64,000 bases of DNA from Gammaproteobacteria bacterium UBA7310. Lineage in GTDB: Bacteria > Pseudomonadota > Gammaproteobacteria > Pseudomonadales > Ketobacteraceae. Under the pieces are notes generated by a model. The model made no database searches and was not told the origin of the DNA. It saw only the letters and a program-made list of their open reading frames with translations. How positions within the stretch are numbered: position 1 is the first letter of the stretch; each line of letters starts with the position of its first letter. Below are positions 24,909 through 32,974 of this stretch, piece after piece. A program made the translations under genes and the position numbers. The stretch lies in contig DKQK01000040.1 in assembly GCA_002471665.1 (NCBI GenBank), positions 62,001 to 126,000 on the forward strand. Direction: 5' to 3'.

Positions 24909-27110
24909 ATGACACTGAATCTGCCCCAATCCTCCCTTTCCAGCAGTCGGCAGCAGGATGTCCGGCGTATTCTAAATGCGCGTCATCATGATCCATTTGT
25001 CGTATTGGGAATGCACGGTGAAGGCAACTCCGCCGCGCTCACGGTTTTTCGGCCCCATGCTGATTCGGTTTGGATCACGCACGATGGCCAATGCACTCAA
25101 TTGAAGCAGATAGGGGAGTCCGGGCTGTTCACCATTGAAGGGGGCGCGGACCGTTGGGGTAAGCATCCACTTATGATGGAGCGAATCGGCGATACAGAAA
25201 CCCGGTTCATCGATCCTTATACGTTTTGGCCCCAACTGTCGGAACAATGGCTGCATCAGTTCCATCAACAGGAATGTTTTGATGCCCATCATGTGTTGGG
25301 TGCCCGGCGCTGGCAAGTGGATGACATTACCGGCACCCGTTTTGTGGTGTGGGCGCCCAATGCGGAACGAGTCAGCGTTGTCGGCGACTTTAATCATTGG
25401 GACGGGCGCATGCACCCCATGCGCAGCCGGGGACACAGTGGTGTTTGGGAATTGTTCATTCCCGGGTTTGAAGCCGGAGCGTTGTATAAATTCGAAATTC
25501 GTAACCGGCAATCCGGCGCGGTGGTGATCAAATCCGACCCCTACGCCAGGTTTTTTGAAGTAAGGCCCAATTCAGCCAGCCGTTATTGTGACCCTGAAGT
25601 GTACCAATGGCAGGATGATTTATGGTTGCAGAAACGAGCCAAAGCGGATTGGCTACACAACCCCCATTCAATCTATGAGGTGCATTTGGGATCCTGGCGA
25701 CGGCAGGAGAACGGGGATTTCCTTGATTACCGTGAACTTGCCCGGCAACTGGTGAGCTATGTTAAAGCCATGGGGTTTACCCACATTGAATTGTTGCCGA
25801 TTACGGAATTTCCCTACGATGGCTCGTGGGGCTATCAGGTAACCGGGTTTTTTGCCCCCACCAGTCGATTCGGCGCTATTAACGATTTCAAATATTTCGT
25901 GGATCATTGTCATTGTAACGGCATAGGCGTGATCCTCGACTGGGTGCCGGCGCACTTTCCCAAGGATGCCCATGGACTGGCCCGGTTTGATGGCTCCTGT
26001 CTCTACGAGCACGACGATCCGCAGCGGGGAGAGCACAAGGACTGGGGTACGTTGATTTTTAATTACGGCCGTAACGAGGTCAGGAATTTTTTGTTTTCCA
26101 GCGCCTGTTTCTGGCTGGAGGAATTCCACATTGATGGTTTGCGGGTGGACGCCGTCGCCTCCATGTTGTACCTGGATTATTCACGGGAGCCCGGCCAGTG
26201 GTCACCGAACCAATACGGTGGTAACGAGAATCTGGACGCGATTCATTTTATTCGACGTCTCAACGAAAAAGTCCATCAGCAGTTCCCCGGCGTACTGATG
26301 ATGGCCGAGGAATCCACCGCCTGGCCACAGGTCTCGCGACCGGTGTATCTGGGTGGACTGGGATTCAGTATGAAATGGAACATGGGCTGGATGAACGATA
26401 CCCTGCGTTATATCAGTCTTGATCCAATCCACCGCACTTATCATCATGAGCATCTCACGTTTAGTCTGTTGTATGCATTTTCAGAGAACTTTGTCTTGCC
26501 GTTGTCACACGATGAGGTGGTGCACGGCAAACGCTCGTTGTTGGAGAAGATGCCGGGCGATGGCTGGCAACAGTTCGCCAATATGCGGCTGCTGTTCACC
26601 TATATGTTCACACACCCGGGCAAGAAACTGCTGTTTATGGGGGGCGAGTTTGGGCAGGGGCGGGAATGGTGCCATGATCGGGCATTGGATTGGCATGTGC
26701 TGGAAAACCAATGGCAGCGTGGGGTACAGGCCGTTGTTCGCGATTTGAATGCGCTGTACCAGGGAATTGCGGCATTGCATCGATTTGATTTTGAGGATCG
26801 GGGCTTTGAATGGATTGACTGCCATGACAGTTCACAGTCGGTCATCAGCTACCTGCGCAAGAGTGGGGATGATTATGTGATTGTGATTCTGAATTTCACC
26901 CCGGTGGTGCGGGAGCATTATCGCATCGGCGTACCGCAGTTGGGGTTGTATCAGGAACGGTTCAATTCAGATTCGGTTTTCTACGGCGGCAGTAACGTAT
27001 CCAATGGTATTGAAATACCCGCTGATGATATACCGTATATGAACCAGGCCTATAGTATTTCAATTACCTTGCCACCGTTGGCTGGAATAGTATTGAGCCT
27101 TGCCAGCTAA
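24909..27110 (+). CDS. glgB: 1,4-alpha-glucan branching enzyme GlgB
   Basis: GH13 enzyme that forms alpha-1,6 branches in glycogen. The ATG at 24909 (MTLNLPQSSL) gives 733 residues, close to the usual length of about 730, so the longer open frame from 24780 is rejected. The order is an amino-terminal N1 domain, a CBM48 domain (about 120-215; 'DITGTRFVVWAPNAERVSVVGDFNHWDGR'), then the catalytic barrel with 'ELLPITEFPYDGSWGYQ'. Catalytic residues are the nucleophile Asp414 in 'GLRVDAVASML' and acid/base Glu467 in 'MMAEESTAWP', with 'LPLSHDEVVHG' following. It is the first gene of the glgB-glgA-PfkB run. Confidence 0.96.
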   Translation: MTLNLPQSSLSSSRQQDVRRILNARHHDPFVVLGMHGEGNSAALTVFRPHADSVWITHDGQCTQLKQIGESGLFTIEGGADRWGKHPLMMERIGDTETRFIDPYTFWPQLSEQWLHQFHQQECFDAHHVLGARRWQVDDITGTRFVVWAPNAERVSVVGDFNHWDGRMHPMRSRGHSGVWELFIPGFEAGALYKFEIRNRQSGAVVIKSDPYARFFEVRPNSASRYCDPEVYQWQDDLWLQKRAKADWLHNPHSIYEVHLGSWRRQENGDFLDYRELARQLVSYVKAMGFTHIELLPITEFPYDGSWGYQVTGFFAPTSRFGAINDFKYFVDHCHCNGIGVILDWVPAHFPKDAHGLARFDGSCLYEHDDPQRGEHKDWGTLIFNYGRNEVRNFLFSSACFWLEEFHIDGLRVDAVASMLYLDYSREPGQWSPNQYGGNENLDAIHFIRRLNEKVHQQFPGVLMMAEESTAWPQVSRPVYLGGLGFSMKWNMGWMNDTLRYISLDPIHRTYHHEHLTFSLLYAFSENFVLPLSHDEVVHGKRSLLEKMPGDGWQQFANMRLLFTYMFTHPGKKLLFMGGEFGQGREWCHDRALDWHVLENQWQRGVQAVVRDLNALYQGIAALHRFDFEDRGFEWIDCHDSSQSVISYLRKSGDDYVIVILNFTPVVREHYRIGVPQLGLYQERFNSDSVFYGGSNVSNGIEIPADDIPYMNQAYSISITLPPLAGIVLSLAS

Positions 27111-27144
27111 TCACACACTGCATTAAGAATGGATCGGCCTTTCC

Positions 27145-28587
27145 ATGAATATTCTGTTTGCCACCAGTGAGGCGTTTCCCCTTATTAAAACCGGAGGGTT
27201 GGGGGATGTGTCCTATTCCCTGCCGCGGGCCTTGCAGGAGATGGGCCATCAGGTGGCCTTGATTCTGCCGGGCTATCGCTCGGTAAAACACAAGCTGGGC
27301 AGACCGGATCGGCGCTATGCACTGGCCGATGAGTTCTTAAGGGATGATGTGCTGTTATCTTACTATGGACACAGTGCATTGGGATTGCCCCTGTATCTGG
27401 TGGAATCAGATTCTCTGTACGACCGGGACGGAGGGCCCTATGAAAGCGGCCCCGGCGAGGGCTGGTATGATAACGGTGACCGTTTTGCGCAATATTGCCG
27501 GGCCGTGGTCTGTTTGCTTAAGGGTGGGGCGGCAGAGATTCCACAGCGTTTTGATGTTGTGCACTGCAACGACTGGCAAACCGGGCTGATTCCTGCGTTT
27601 TTACAGCGCCTGGCGCTTCCCGTCAGGTCGGTTTTCACCATTCATAATCTGGCCTATCAGGGGCTGTTTGATCGCGGCACATTTGACTATCTGAAACTGC
27701 CTGATGAATGGTGGCATCTGGACTCACTGGAGTTCTATGGCAACTTCTCATTTCTTAAAGCCGGTATTGTTTACGCTGATTGGGTGACCACCGTCAGCCC
27801 CACTTATGCTTGTGAAATCATGCATGAGCCCCTTGCCTGTGGTATGGGTGGGCTGCTGCAGCATCACCGACACAAGGTGGTGGGTATTCTGAATGGGGTG
27901 GATTATGACGCGTGGAATCCGGCCACTGATCCGTACATTCGATTTCATTATGATCAACACTCGCTGCAGGAAAAAATCAACAACAAGCTGGAGATCCAGC
28001 GCAATACGGGGCTGCGCCTGAGTAAATCCACTCCGCTTATCGGTCTGGTGAGTCGTCTGGTTGAGCAAAAAGGGCTGGATTGGATTGTGAGTGCCATGGA
28101 AGCCACGCTGGGTGAAAAAGTGCAGTGGGTTGTGCTGGGTGCCGGAACACAGCAATACGAGCGGCAGCTACAGGCCTTGGCCCAGGCCAACTCCAAAGTG
28201 ATCTCGGTGACCATCGGTTATGACGAATCTCTGGCCCATGGTATAGAAGCCGGTTGCGATCTGTTTGCGATGCCGTCACGCTATGAACCCTGCGGATTGA
28301 ATCAGATTTACAGTCTGCGCTATGGTAGTCTGCCAATTGTAAGGCGTACCGGGGGCCTGGCGGATACGGTGATTGATGCCAGCGAGGATGCCCTGGAGCA
28401 GGGCTCCGCCACCGGATTCTGTTTTGAAGAGCCCAGTGCCCGCGCCTTCACCGAGACCGTGCGCCGCGCCATTGCCCTATACCGCAAGCAAAAAACCTGG
28501 CGCAAGCTGCAACAGCAGGCAATGGATCAACGCTTTGACTGGCAGCACAGTGCGCAAGCCTATCTTGAACTATACGAGCAGGAGTAG
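27145..28587 (+). CDS. glgA: Glycogen synthase GlgA
   Basis: GT5 glycosyltransferase, 480 residues, that adds glucose from ADP-glucose to growing alpha-1,4-glucan. The ADP-glucose-binding motif 'KTGGLGDVSYSLPRAL' is at residues 15-30, followed by 'HCNDWQTGLIPAFL', 'VFTIHNLAYQG' and 'ILNGVDYDAWNPATD'. The carboxyl Rossmann domain carries 'LVSRLVEQKGLDWI' and 'PSRYEPCGLNQIYSLRYG' with the conserved EPCG motif. It starts 34 bp after glgB and ends 3 bp before the PfkB kinase gene, so the three are almost certainly one transcript. Confidence 0.97.
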   Translation: MNILFATSEAFPLIKTGGLGDVSYSLPRALQEMGHQVALILPGYRSVKHKLGRPDRRYALADEFLRDDVLLSYYGHSALGLPLYLVESDSLYDRDGGPYESGPGEGWYDNGDRFAQYCRAVVCLLKGGAAEIPQRFDVVHCNDWQTGLIPAFLQRLALPVRSVFTIHNLAYQGLFDRGTFDYLKLPDEWWHLDSLEFYGNFSFLKAGIVYADWVTTVSPTYACEIMHEPLACGMGGLLQHHRHKVVGILNGVDYDAWNPATDPYIRFHYDQHSLQEKINNKLEIQRNTGLRLSKSTPLIGLVSRLVEQKGLDWIVSAMEATLGEKVQWVVLGAGTQQYERQLQALAQANSKVISVTIGYDESLAHGIEAGCDLFAMPSRYEPCGLNQIYSLRYGSLPIVRRTGGLADTVIDASEDALEQGSATGFCFEEPSARAFTETVRRAIALYRKQKTWRKLQQQAMDQRFDWQHSAQAYLELYEQE

Positions 28588-28590
28588 GGA

Positions 28591-29592
28591 ATGGAGTACG
28601 ACGTTGTTGCCATCGGCAGCGCCACCGTAGACCAATTTGCCGATACGGATTCGGAACTGATCCGGATCGAAACCCCGACCATGCAGGAGAAGCTCATCGC
28701 CTTTCCACTGGGCAGTAAAATTCTGGTGAAGTCGTTGAATCTGGCAGTGGGTGGCGGCGGTACCAATTGCGCGGTCACATTCTCCAGGTTGGGGCTGAAA
28801 ACAGCTTATCTGGGCAAAGTGGGGGCGGATGGCAACGGGGATTTTGTTATTCGAACCCTGCAACAGGAACACATCGATTTCATTGGCCCCCGTGAGGGAA
28901 CCACCGGCCTGTCGGTTATCCTGAACAGCTTTGCCAATGATCGCACCATTCTGGCATTCAAGGGGTGCAACAATAATTTGCACCTGCACGAGATCAAGCC
29001 ATTTGAAACCCGGTGGGTTTACTTGGCCAGTATGCTGGGGGAAAGTTTTGACACCATCGTTTCCCTGTTGGCGGAACATGATTATCGGGTTGCCTTCAAC
29101 CCCAGTAACTACCAGGCGGAACTGGGTTACAAAGCACTGCAGCCATTACTGCAAAAAGTGGAAATCCTGGTGATGAATCTGGAAGAAGCCTGCAAATTTT
29201 TAGGGCTTGTGTATCAGGAGCATCCAGCGGCCAAAACCTTACTGCAGCGTATGGCGCAATTGCCCCCCAGGATATTGGTCATCACCGATGGCAGCGAGGG
29301 GGTGCACGTGTATGATCGTAAACACTATTATCGCGCCTGGCCCAGAGAAGGCCTTGAGGTTCTGGAAACCACCGGTGCCGGTGATGCCTTTGCCTCCACC
29401 TTTACGGCGGCCTGCCTGCTGGATGAACCGATAGAGCAGGCTATTCATTTGGGAATGACTAACGCCGAGTCGGTGTTGATCCATCAGGGGGCAAAGGAAA
29501 AGCTGTTGTCCCGGGAAGAATTGTATCAACAGGCACAATCCTTCCAGCGCAAGATAGAAACGGAAGAACTGGACGCCGGGGAACCGGGGTAA
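28591..29592 (+). CDS. PfkB-family carbohydrate/nucleoside kinase
   Basis: A ribokinase-fold kinase of 333 residues. The amino-terminal substrate region has 'VGGGGTNCAVTFSRLGLKTAYLGKVGADGNG', and the anion-hole signature 'ETTGAGDAFASTFTAA' is at about 260-275, with the catalytic base Asp in GAGD. The substrate cannot be told; sugars, adenosine or sugar phosphates are all possible within this family. It begins 3 bp after glgA, so a role in glycogen-linked sugar metabolism is likely but unproven. No signal peptide or membrane segment is seen. The next gene is convergent. Confidence 0.88.
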   Translation: MEYDVVAIGSATVDQFADTDSELIRIETPTMQEKLIAFPLGSKILVKSLNLAVGGGGTNCAVTFSRLGLKTAYLGKVGADGNGDFVIRTLQQEHIDFIGPREGTTGLSVILNSFANDRTILAFKGCNNNLHLHEIKPFETRWVYLASMLGESFDTIVSLLAEHDYRVAFNPSNYQAELGYKALQPLLQKVEILVMNLEEACKFLGLVYQEHPAAKTLLQRMAQLPPRILVITDGSEGVHVYDRKHYYRAWPREGLEVLETTGAGDAFASTFTAACLLDEPIEQAIHLGMTNAESVLIHQGAKEKLLSREELYQQAQSFQRKIETEELDAGEPG

Positions 29593-29607
29593 GTCTGGAT
29601 GGGGCAG

Positions 29608-29622
29608 GGCTCATGCTGAGCC
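29608..29622. terminator. Hairpin between convergent PfkB and Ser/Thr kinase genes
   Basis: GGCTCA-TGC-TGAGCC forms a perfect 6-bp stem in the 44-bp gap between the two convergent genes. There is no T-run on either strand, so intrinsic termination is uncertain. Confidence 0.4.
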
Positions 29623-29636
29623 GCCGCTGATACCGG

Positions 29637-31016
29637 TTACAGTTTGCTGGCCTTGGCCAGAAATTGATTGCGTTCATTGTGGTCGGGGATGTGCCGTGCC
29701 AGGGCTTCCACCAGGTCGGAGAGCGCAGGGTGCTGTTTACTCATCTTTTTCACCAGACGGCTGGCCAGGGGGCCCACATGAAACGCCAGCATGTCGGTGA
29801 TTTGCTGCTGCTGCGATTCGGTGATGGCCGACGCCATCTGGGTGGGTTGGTCCGCCAGGCTGGTGGATCGTGCCTGAGCACCGCTGACGGATGCAGACAG
29901 CGGTTCCACCTGTGAAATTCCGCTTTTTTCCACGGACTGCATAAACTGACTGCGTTCATCCTCGTTGGGAATATGGCGGGTAAGGTTTGCCATCAGTTGA
30001 TCCAGGCTGGAGGCGGAGCGGCTGTTCTTGCGTACCAGCAGTTTTGCCATAGGGCCCACATAGCGGGCAAGGGAATGTTCCAGTGACGCCAGCAGGTCAT
30101 CACTCCACTGGGACGAGGAGAGGGCGTTGGTCTCCACCGGGGGTCTGGCTTCATAGTTCGCCGGTCGGGGGAAATGAGCGGTGGTGGCCTGGGTCAGGTC
30201 CATATCATCAATGGATTTCAACTGCTCGATGAATTGGGCGCTGGTCTGAAAGCGTTGTTTGGGATCAAGCTGCAGAGCGCGGCGCAAAATGGGTTTGATG
30301 GAACGGATGCTTTGTCCGGACAGGTGGCGCGCCCCATTCAACGCCTCCAGATTCTGATCCAGTGTCATTTCACGGGAAGGGCGTTCCTTGGTCAGCAGCT
30401 CAAAAAACAGGACACCCACGCTGTACAGATCTGACCGCGCATCCGCCGGTTTACCTTGCAGGCCTTCCGGGGACATGTAGTTGGGGGTGCCCACCATAAA
30501 ACCGGTGCTGGTAAGATCCGAGGTATCCAGCCGGGCTACCCCGAAATCCGACACCTTAACATTACCGTTTTCCAGCAGGATGATGTTGGCCGGCTTGATA
30601 TCCCGGTGCACAATGCCTTTTTCGTGGGCGTGCCCCAAGGCTTCCAGCACCTGGATGCAGATGTCGGTGGCGGAGGCCAGTGAAATAAAGGTATCACTCT
30701 TCAGGTGTGCCTTCAGTTCTATGCCTTCCACAAACTCCATGACAATGTAGGGTTCGCCGTCACTGCCAAAATCGAAAATGGTGACAATGTTGGGGTGCAG
30801 GCAACGGGCCGCCGCCTTCGCCTCCTGCAGGAAACGCACCTCCAGCTCGGCTCCCTGATCGCCCTTTCGCAGGTGCTCATGCAATACCTTAATGGCTACC
30901 GTGCGTTCGATCTGGCTGTCACAGGCTTTGTAGACGACGCCCATGGCGCCGCTACCTAAAATGCGCTCAATATCATATTTTGCGATGCGTTGTGGAGGCA
31001 AATGACGACTGCTCAT
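29637..31016 (-). CDS. Eukaryotic-like Ser/Thr protein kinase with duplicated C-terminal module
   Basis: A 459-residue cytosolic protein. The kinase domain (about 14-275) is complete: glycine loop 'GSGAMGVVY' (21-29), ATP lysine Lys43, catalytic loop 'HRDIKPAN' with Asp139, 'SDFG' at 156-159, and 'GTPNYMSPEGLQG'. There is no transmembrane helix or PASTA repeat. The tail holds two similar blocks of about 55 residues, at about 307-362 and 405-458. Both follow the pattern GPxAxxLVxKxS...L..L...LxRHIPxxxERxxF. The block may be an interaction module related to those seen in other bacterial kinases, but I cannot name it securely. The gene starts 2 bp after the haem-sensor gene stop, so the two are coupled. 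Confidence 0.93.
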   Translation of the reverse strand: MSSRHLPPQRIAKYDIERILGSGAMGVVYKACDSQIERTVAIKVLHEHLRKGDQGAELEVRFLQEAKAAARCLHPNIVTIFDFGSDGEPYIVMEFVEGIELKAHLKSDTFISLASATDICIQVLEALGHAHEKGIVHRDIKPANIILLENGNVKVSDFGVARLDTSDLTSTGFMVGTPNYMSPEGLQGKPADARSDLYSVGVLFFELLTKERPSREMTLDQNLEALNGARHLSGQSIRSIKPILRRALQLDPKQRFQTSAQFIEQLKSIDDMDLTQATTAHFPRPANYEARPPVETNALSSSQWSDDLLASLEHSLARYVGPMAKLLVRKNSRSASSLDQLMANLTRHIPNEDERSQFMQSVEKSGISQVEPLSASVSGAQARSTSLADQPTQMASAITESQQQQITDMLAFHVGPLASRLVKKMSKQHPALSDLVEALARHIPDHNERNQFLAKASKL

Positions 31017-31018
31017 GG

Positions 31019-31900
31019 TTAATCAATGGTTTCATCCAGCATCTGTACCGCGTTGCTCAGGCTGCGGTGCATGCGATTGAAAGAGCGGCCCAGGGACGAT
31101 ATTTCATCCTTACCTTTAACCGCTAATTCCTCAACGTTGAGATTGCCCAGGCTGATCTCGTCTGCCTTGCTGGACATGGCCTGAACGGGCTTGATCACTA
31201 TAAAGTGTAGCAGCAGGTTGAGAATGATGGCGATGATGACAAAGATGCCAATCAGGGCACCCATAAAGGTGAGGAAGGTCTGGTCAGCCCGGGCCAGCGG
31301 CAGGGACATGGGAACGGACACCACCTGGGCGCCGATGGTCTCGTTCAGCTTCCAGCCGAAGCCGTTGCTGGAACCATAGGTATCGATCAGGGTCTGGGGC
31401 GCTTCGGCCGGTGTGCTGTGGCAGGCGAGGCAGCCGGGGTTGGTTATGGTGATAGGCCGGCTCAGGTAGAGCTGCGGTCCGGTGGGGGTTTCCCGCTCAC
31501 CGATCAGTTCTTTCTCGTTGGCGTGATTGCGGAACCAGTTCACAATATCCGCTTCCCATTCAGTGGCCCGGTTAGCCGGGTTGGTGGGATTCAGCGTAGC
31601 TTCCTTGTAACTGTAATCCTCATGGGATTCCTGCAGTGTCTTGATGTACTGGGCTGCCGCGTAGGCCGGCACGGTTTGTGGAATAAAGCTGCGGCGCTGT
31701 TGGATTTTCAGCAAGGGCTTTACTTCGTTGACGGTGTACGCCCTGACGGCGATGGCGCTTTCCATCATGATCCTGGCCATGTCCAACACTTCCTCCCGCG
31801 CATTGTCCTGCAGAATTCGATGACTGACAAAGCCGGATACCAGCAGGCCGATGAGGGTCGTGGTGAAAAGAACAAGGTTGAACTTTAAGCGTAATCCCAT
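31019..31900 (-). CDS. Tll0287-like (DUF3365) c-haem sensor with HAMP domain
   Basis: Inner-membrane protein of 293 residues. It has an amino-terminal helix (about 8-28), a periplasmic Tll0287-like/DUF3365 domain, a second helix (about 208-235) and a HAMP domain ('IVIKPVQAMSSKADEISLGNL'). A c-type haem site CLACH is at 157-161, so covalent haem in the periplasm is likely. There is no output domain after HAMP; it ends with a short helical tail ('GRSFNRMHRSLSNAVQMLDETID'). The signal must therefore pass to another protein, and the adjacent Ser/Thr kinase is the obvious candidate. Redox or gas sensing is inferred from haem-bearing relatives. It lies 15 bp after the lipoprotein gene. Confidence 0.88.
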   Translation of the reverse strand: MGLRLKFNLVLFTTTLIGLLVSGFVSHRILQDNAREEVLDMARIMMESAIAVRAYTVNEVKPLLKIQQRRSFIPQTVPAYAAAQYIKTLQESHEDYSYKEATLNPTNPANRATEWEADIVNWFRNHANEKELIGERETPTGPQLYLSRPITITNPGCLACHSTPAEAPQTLIDTYGSSNGFGWKLNETIGAQVVSVPMSLPLARADQTFLTFMGALIGIFVIIAIILNLLLHFIVIKPVQAMSSKADEISLGNLNVEELAVKGKDEISSLGRSFNRMHRSLSNAVQMLDETID

Positions 31901-31915
31901 GGGTTGCTCCGTGGC

Positions 31916-32845
31916 CTAACGTGCAGTAATGCGTTGGTTGCAGGTCTCCCAGGCAGCATAGGCCTGGGGGAAATGAGCAACCGGTATGGTTTGGGACCGG
32001 GTCTCGGTAACCGGCCAGGTGGGCCAGAATCCCAATGCAACCCGGACGCTCTCGGCAGTTTTCAAGGCATCGGTAAGTTGCTGTTTTTGCTTGGTGATGG
32101 CGATTTTAGTGTCTTTTACCACGGATTCCAACGGGATGTGGGTGCCGTTGCTGAGGAAAAGTCCGGTGTCCGGGTAGGTACTGTCAATATCGGATTTGGT
32201 CTGAATCATCCAGGCGCTGTTGGTGAGTTCCAGATACAGCGGGGTTTTACCGGCGCCATCGTCCATGGTGACCGCAACGGTTTTCAGGCTGCAATGATTC
32301 TGGTGGCCACTCAGGATCCAGGTGTTTTGTATGGTGATAGGAAGCTGATCCAGGGCAAATTGAATGGCCGTTATCTTCTGTTCAGTGGCAGCAGGCGGTG
32401 GAGTGTCTTGCGCAGCATCCAACGCTTTTTGCTGAGGTTGCTTTTCTGCCGGCGAGTCAGATGCGGGGCGTAAAGGGGGGTTGGTTCTCACCTTGGAGCG
32501 CAGCGTCGTATCGATCTTCTGCTCTGTTGGTTGTGTGGGTTGTGCCGGTTTGGCTGATTGGGTCCGTTGTGCCGGTTTGCGGGCGGCTGCTTCCTGGTCG
32601 CGTTTGAGCACCTCTTCAAATGGAATCGCCTTTGGCTCATCCCGTTGGCTTGATGTTTCCTGTTGGCCTGGTGTAGCCCGGGTGCCGGAATCAGATTGCC
32701 CTGCCGGCTCGGTGGCTGCCGTGGGGATGATTTGGTCAGGGTGAGATACCGCAGGTTGTTTACCGGCGCAGCCGGATAACAGGCTGGAAGCGCATAGCAG
32801 GGATAAAGATATCGCGTAAACGACGGGCTTTGGTGCCAGGTTCAT
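31916..32845 (-). CDS. Putative lipoprotein of unknown function
   Basis: A 309-residue protein with a type II signal peptide; the lipobox 'LLSGC' puts the lipidated Cys at about residue 26. Residues 30-150 are Pro, Gln, Ala and Thr-rich with no obvious fold, probably a flexible linker. A globular part follows (about 155-309), including 'FALDQLPITIQNTWIL' and 'HCSLKTVAVTMDDGAGKTPL', and contains two Cys residues that could form a disulphide. I do not recognise the family. It is the first gene of the lipoprotein, haem-sensor, kinase run, so it may be a periplasmic partner of the sensor. That is inference from position. Confidence 0.75.
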   Translation of the reverse strand: MNLAPKPVVYAISLSLLCASSLLSGCAGKQPAVSHPDQIIPTAATEPAGQSDSGTRATPGQQETSSQRDEPKAIPFEEVLKRDQEAAARKPAQRTQSAKPAQPTQPTEQKIDTTLRSKVRTNPPLRPASDSPAEKQPQQKALDAAQDTPPPAATEQKITAIQFALDQLPITIQNTWILSGHQNHCSLKTVAVTMDDGAGKTPLYLELTNSAWMIQTKSDIDSTYPDTGLFLSNGTHIPLESVVKDTKIAITKQKQQLTDALKTAESVRVALGFWPTWPVTETRSQTIPVAHFPQAYAAWETCNQRITAR

Positions 32846-32974
32846 GGTGTCTGATCCGGTGAAAATGGGTGCTGATGAGAAATCTTATTATTGATATATA
32901 GTGGACAATCGGCGCACATTTGTAAAACGTAATAATGCACAGATCCTGCCCGCGATATCCAACAATCCCCGGAT

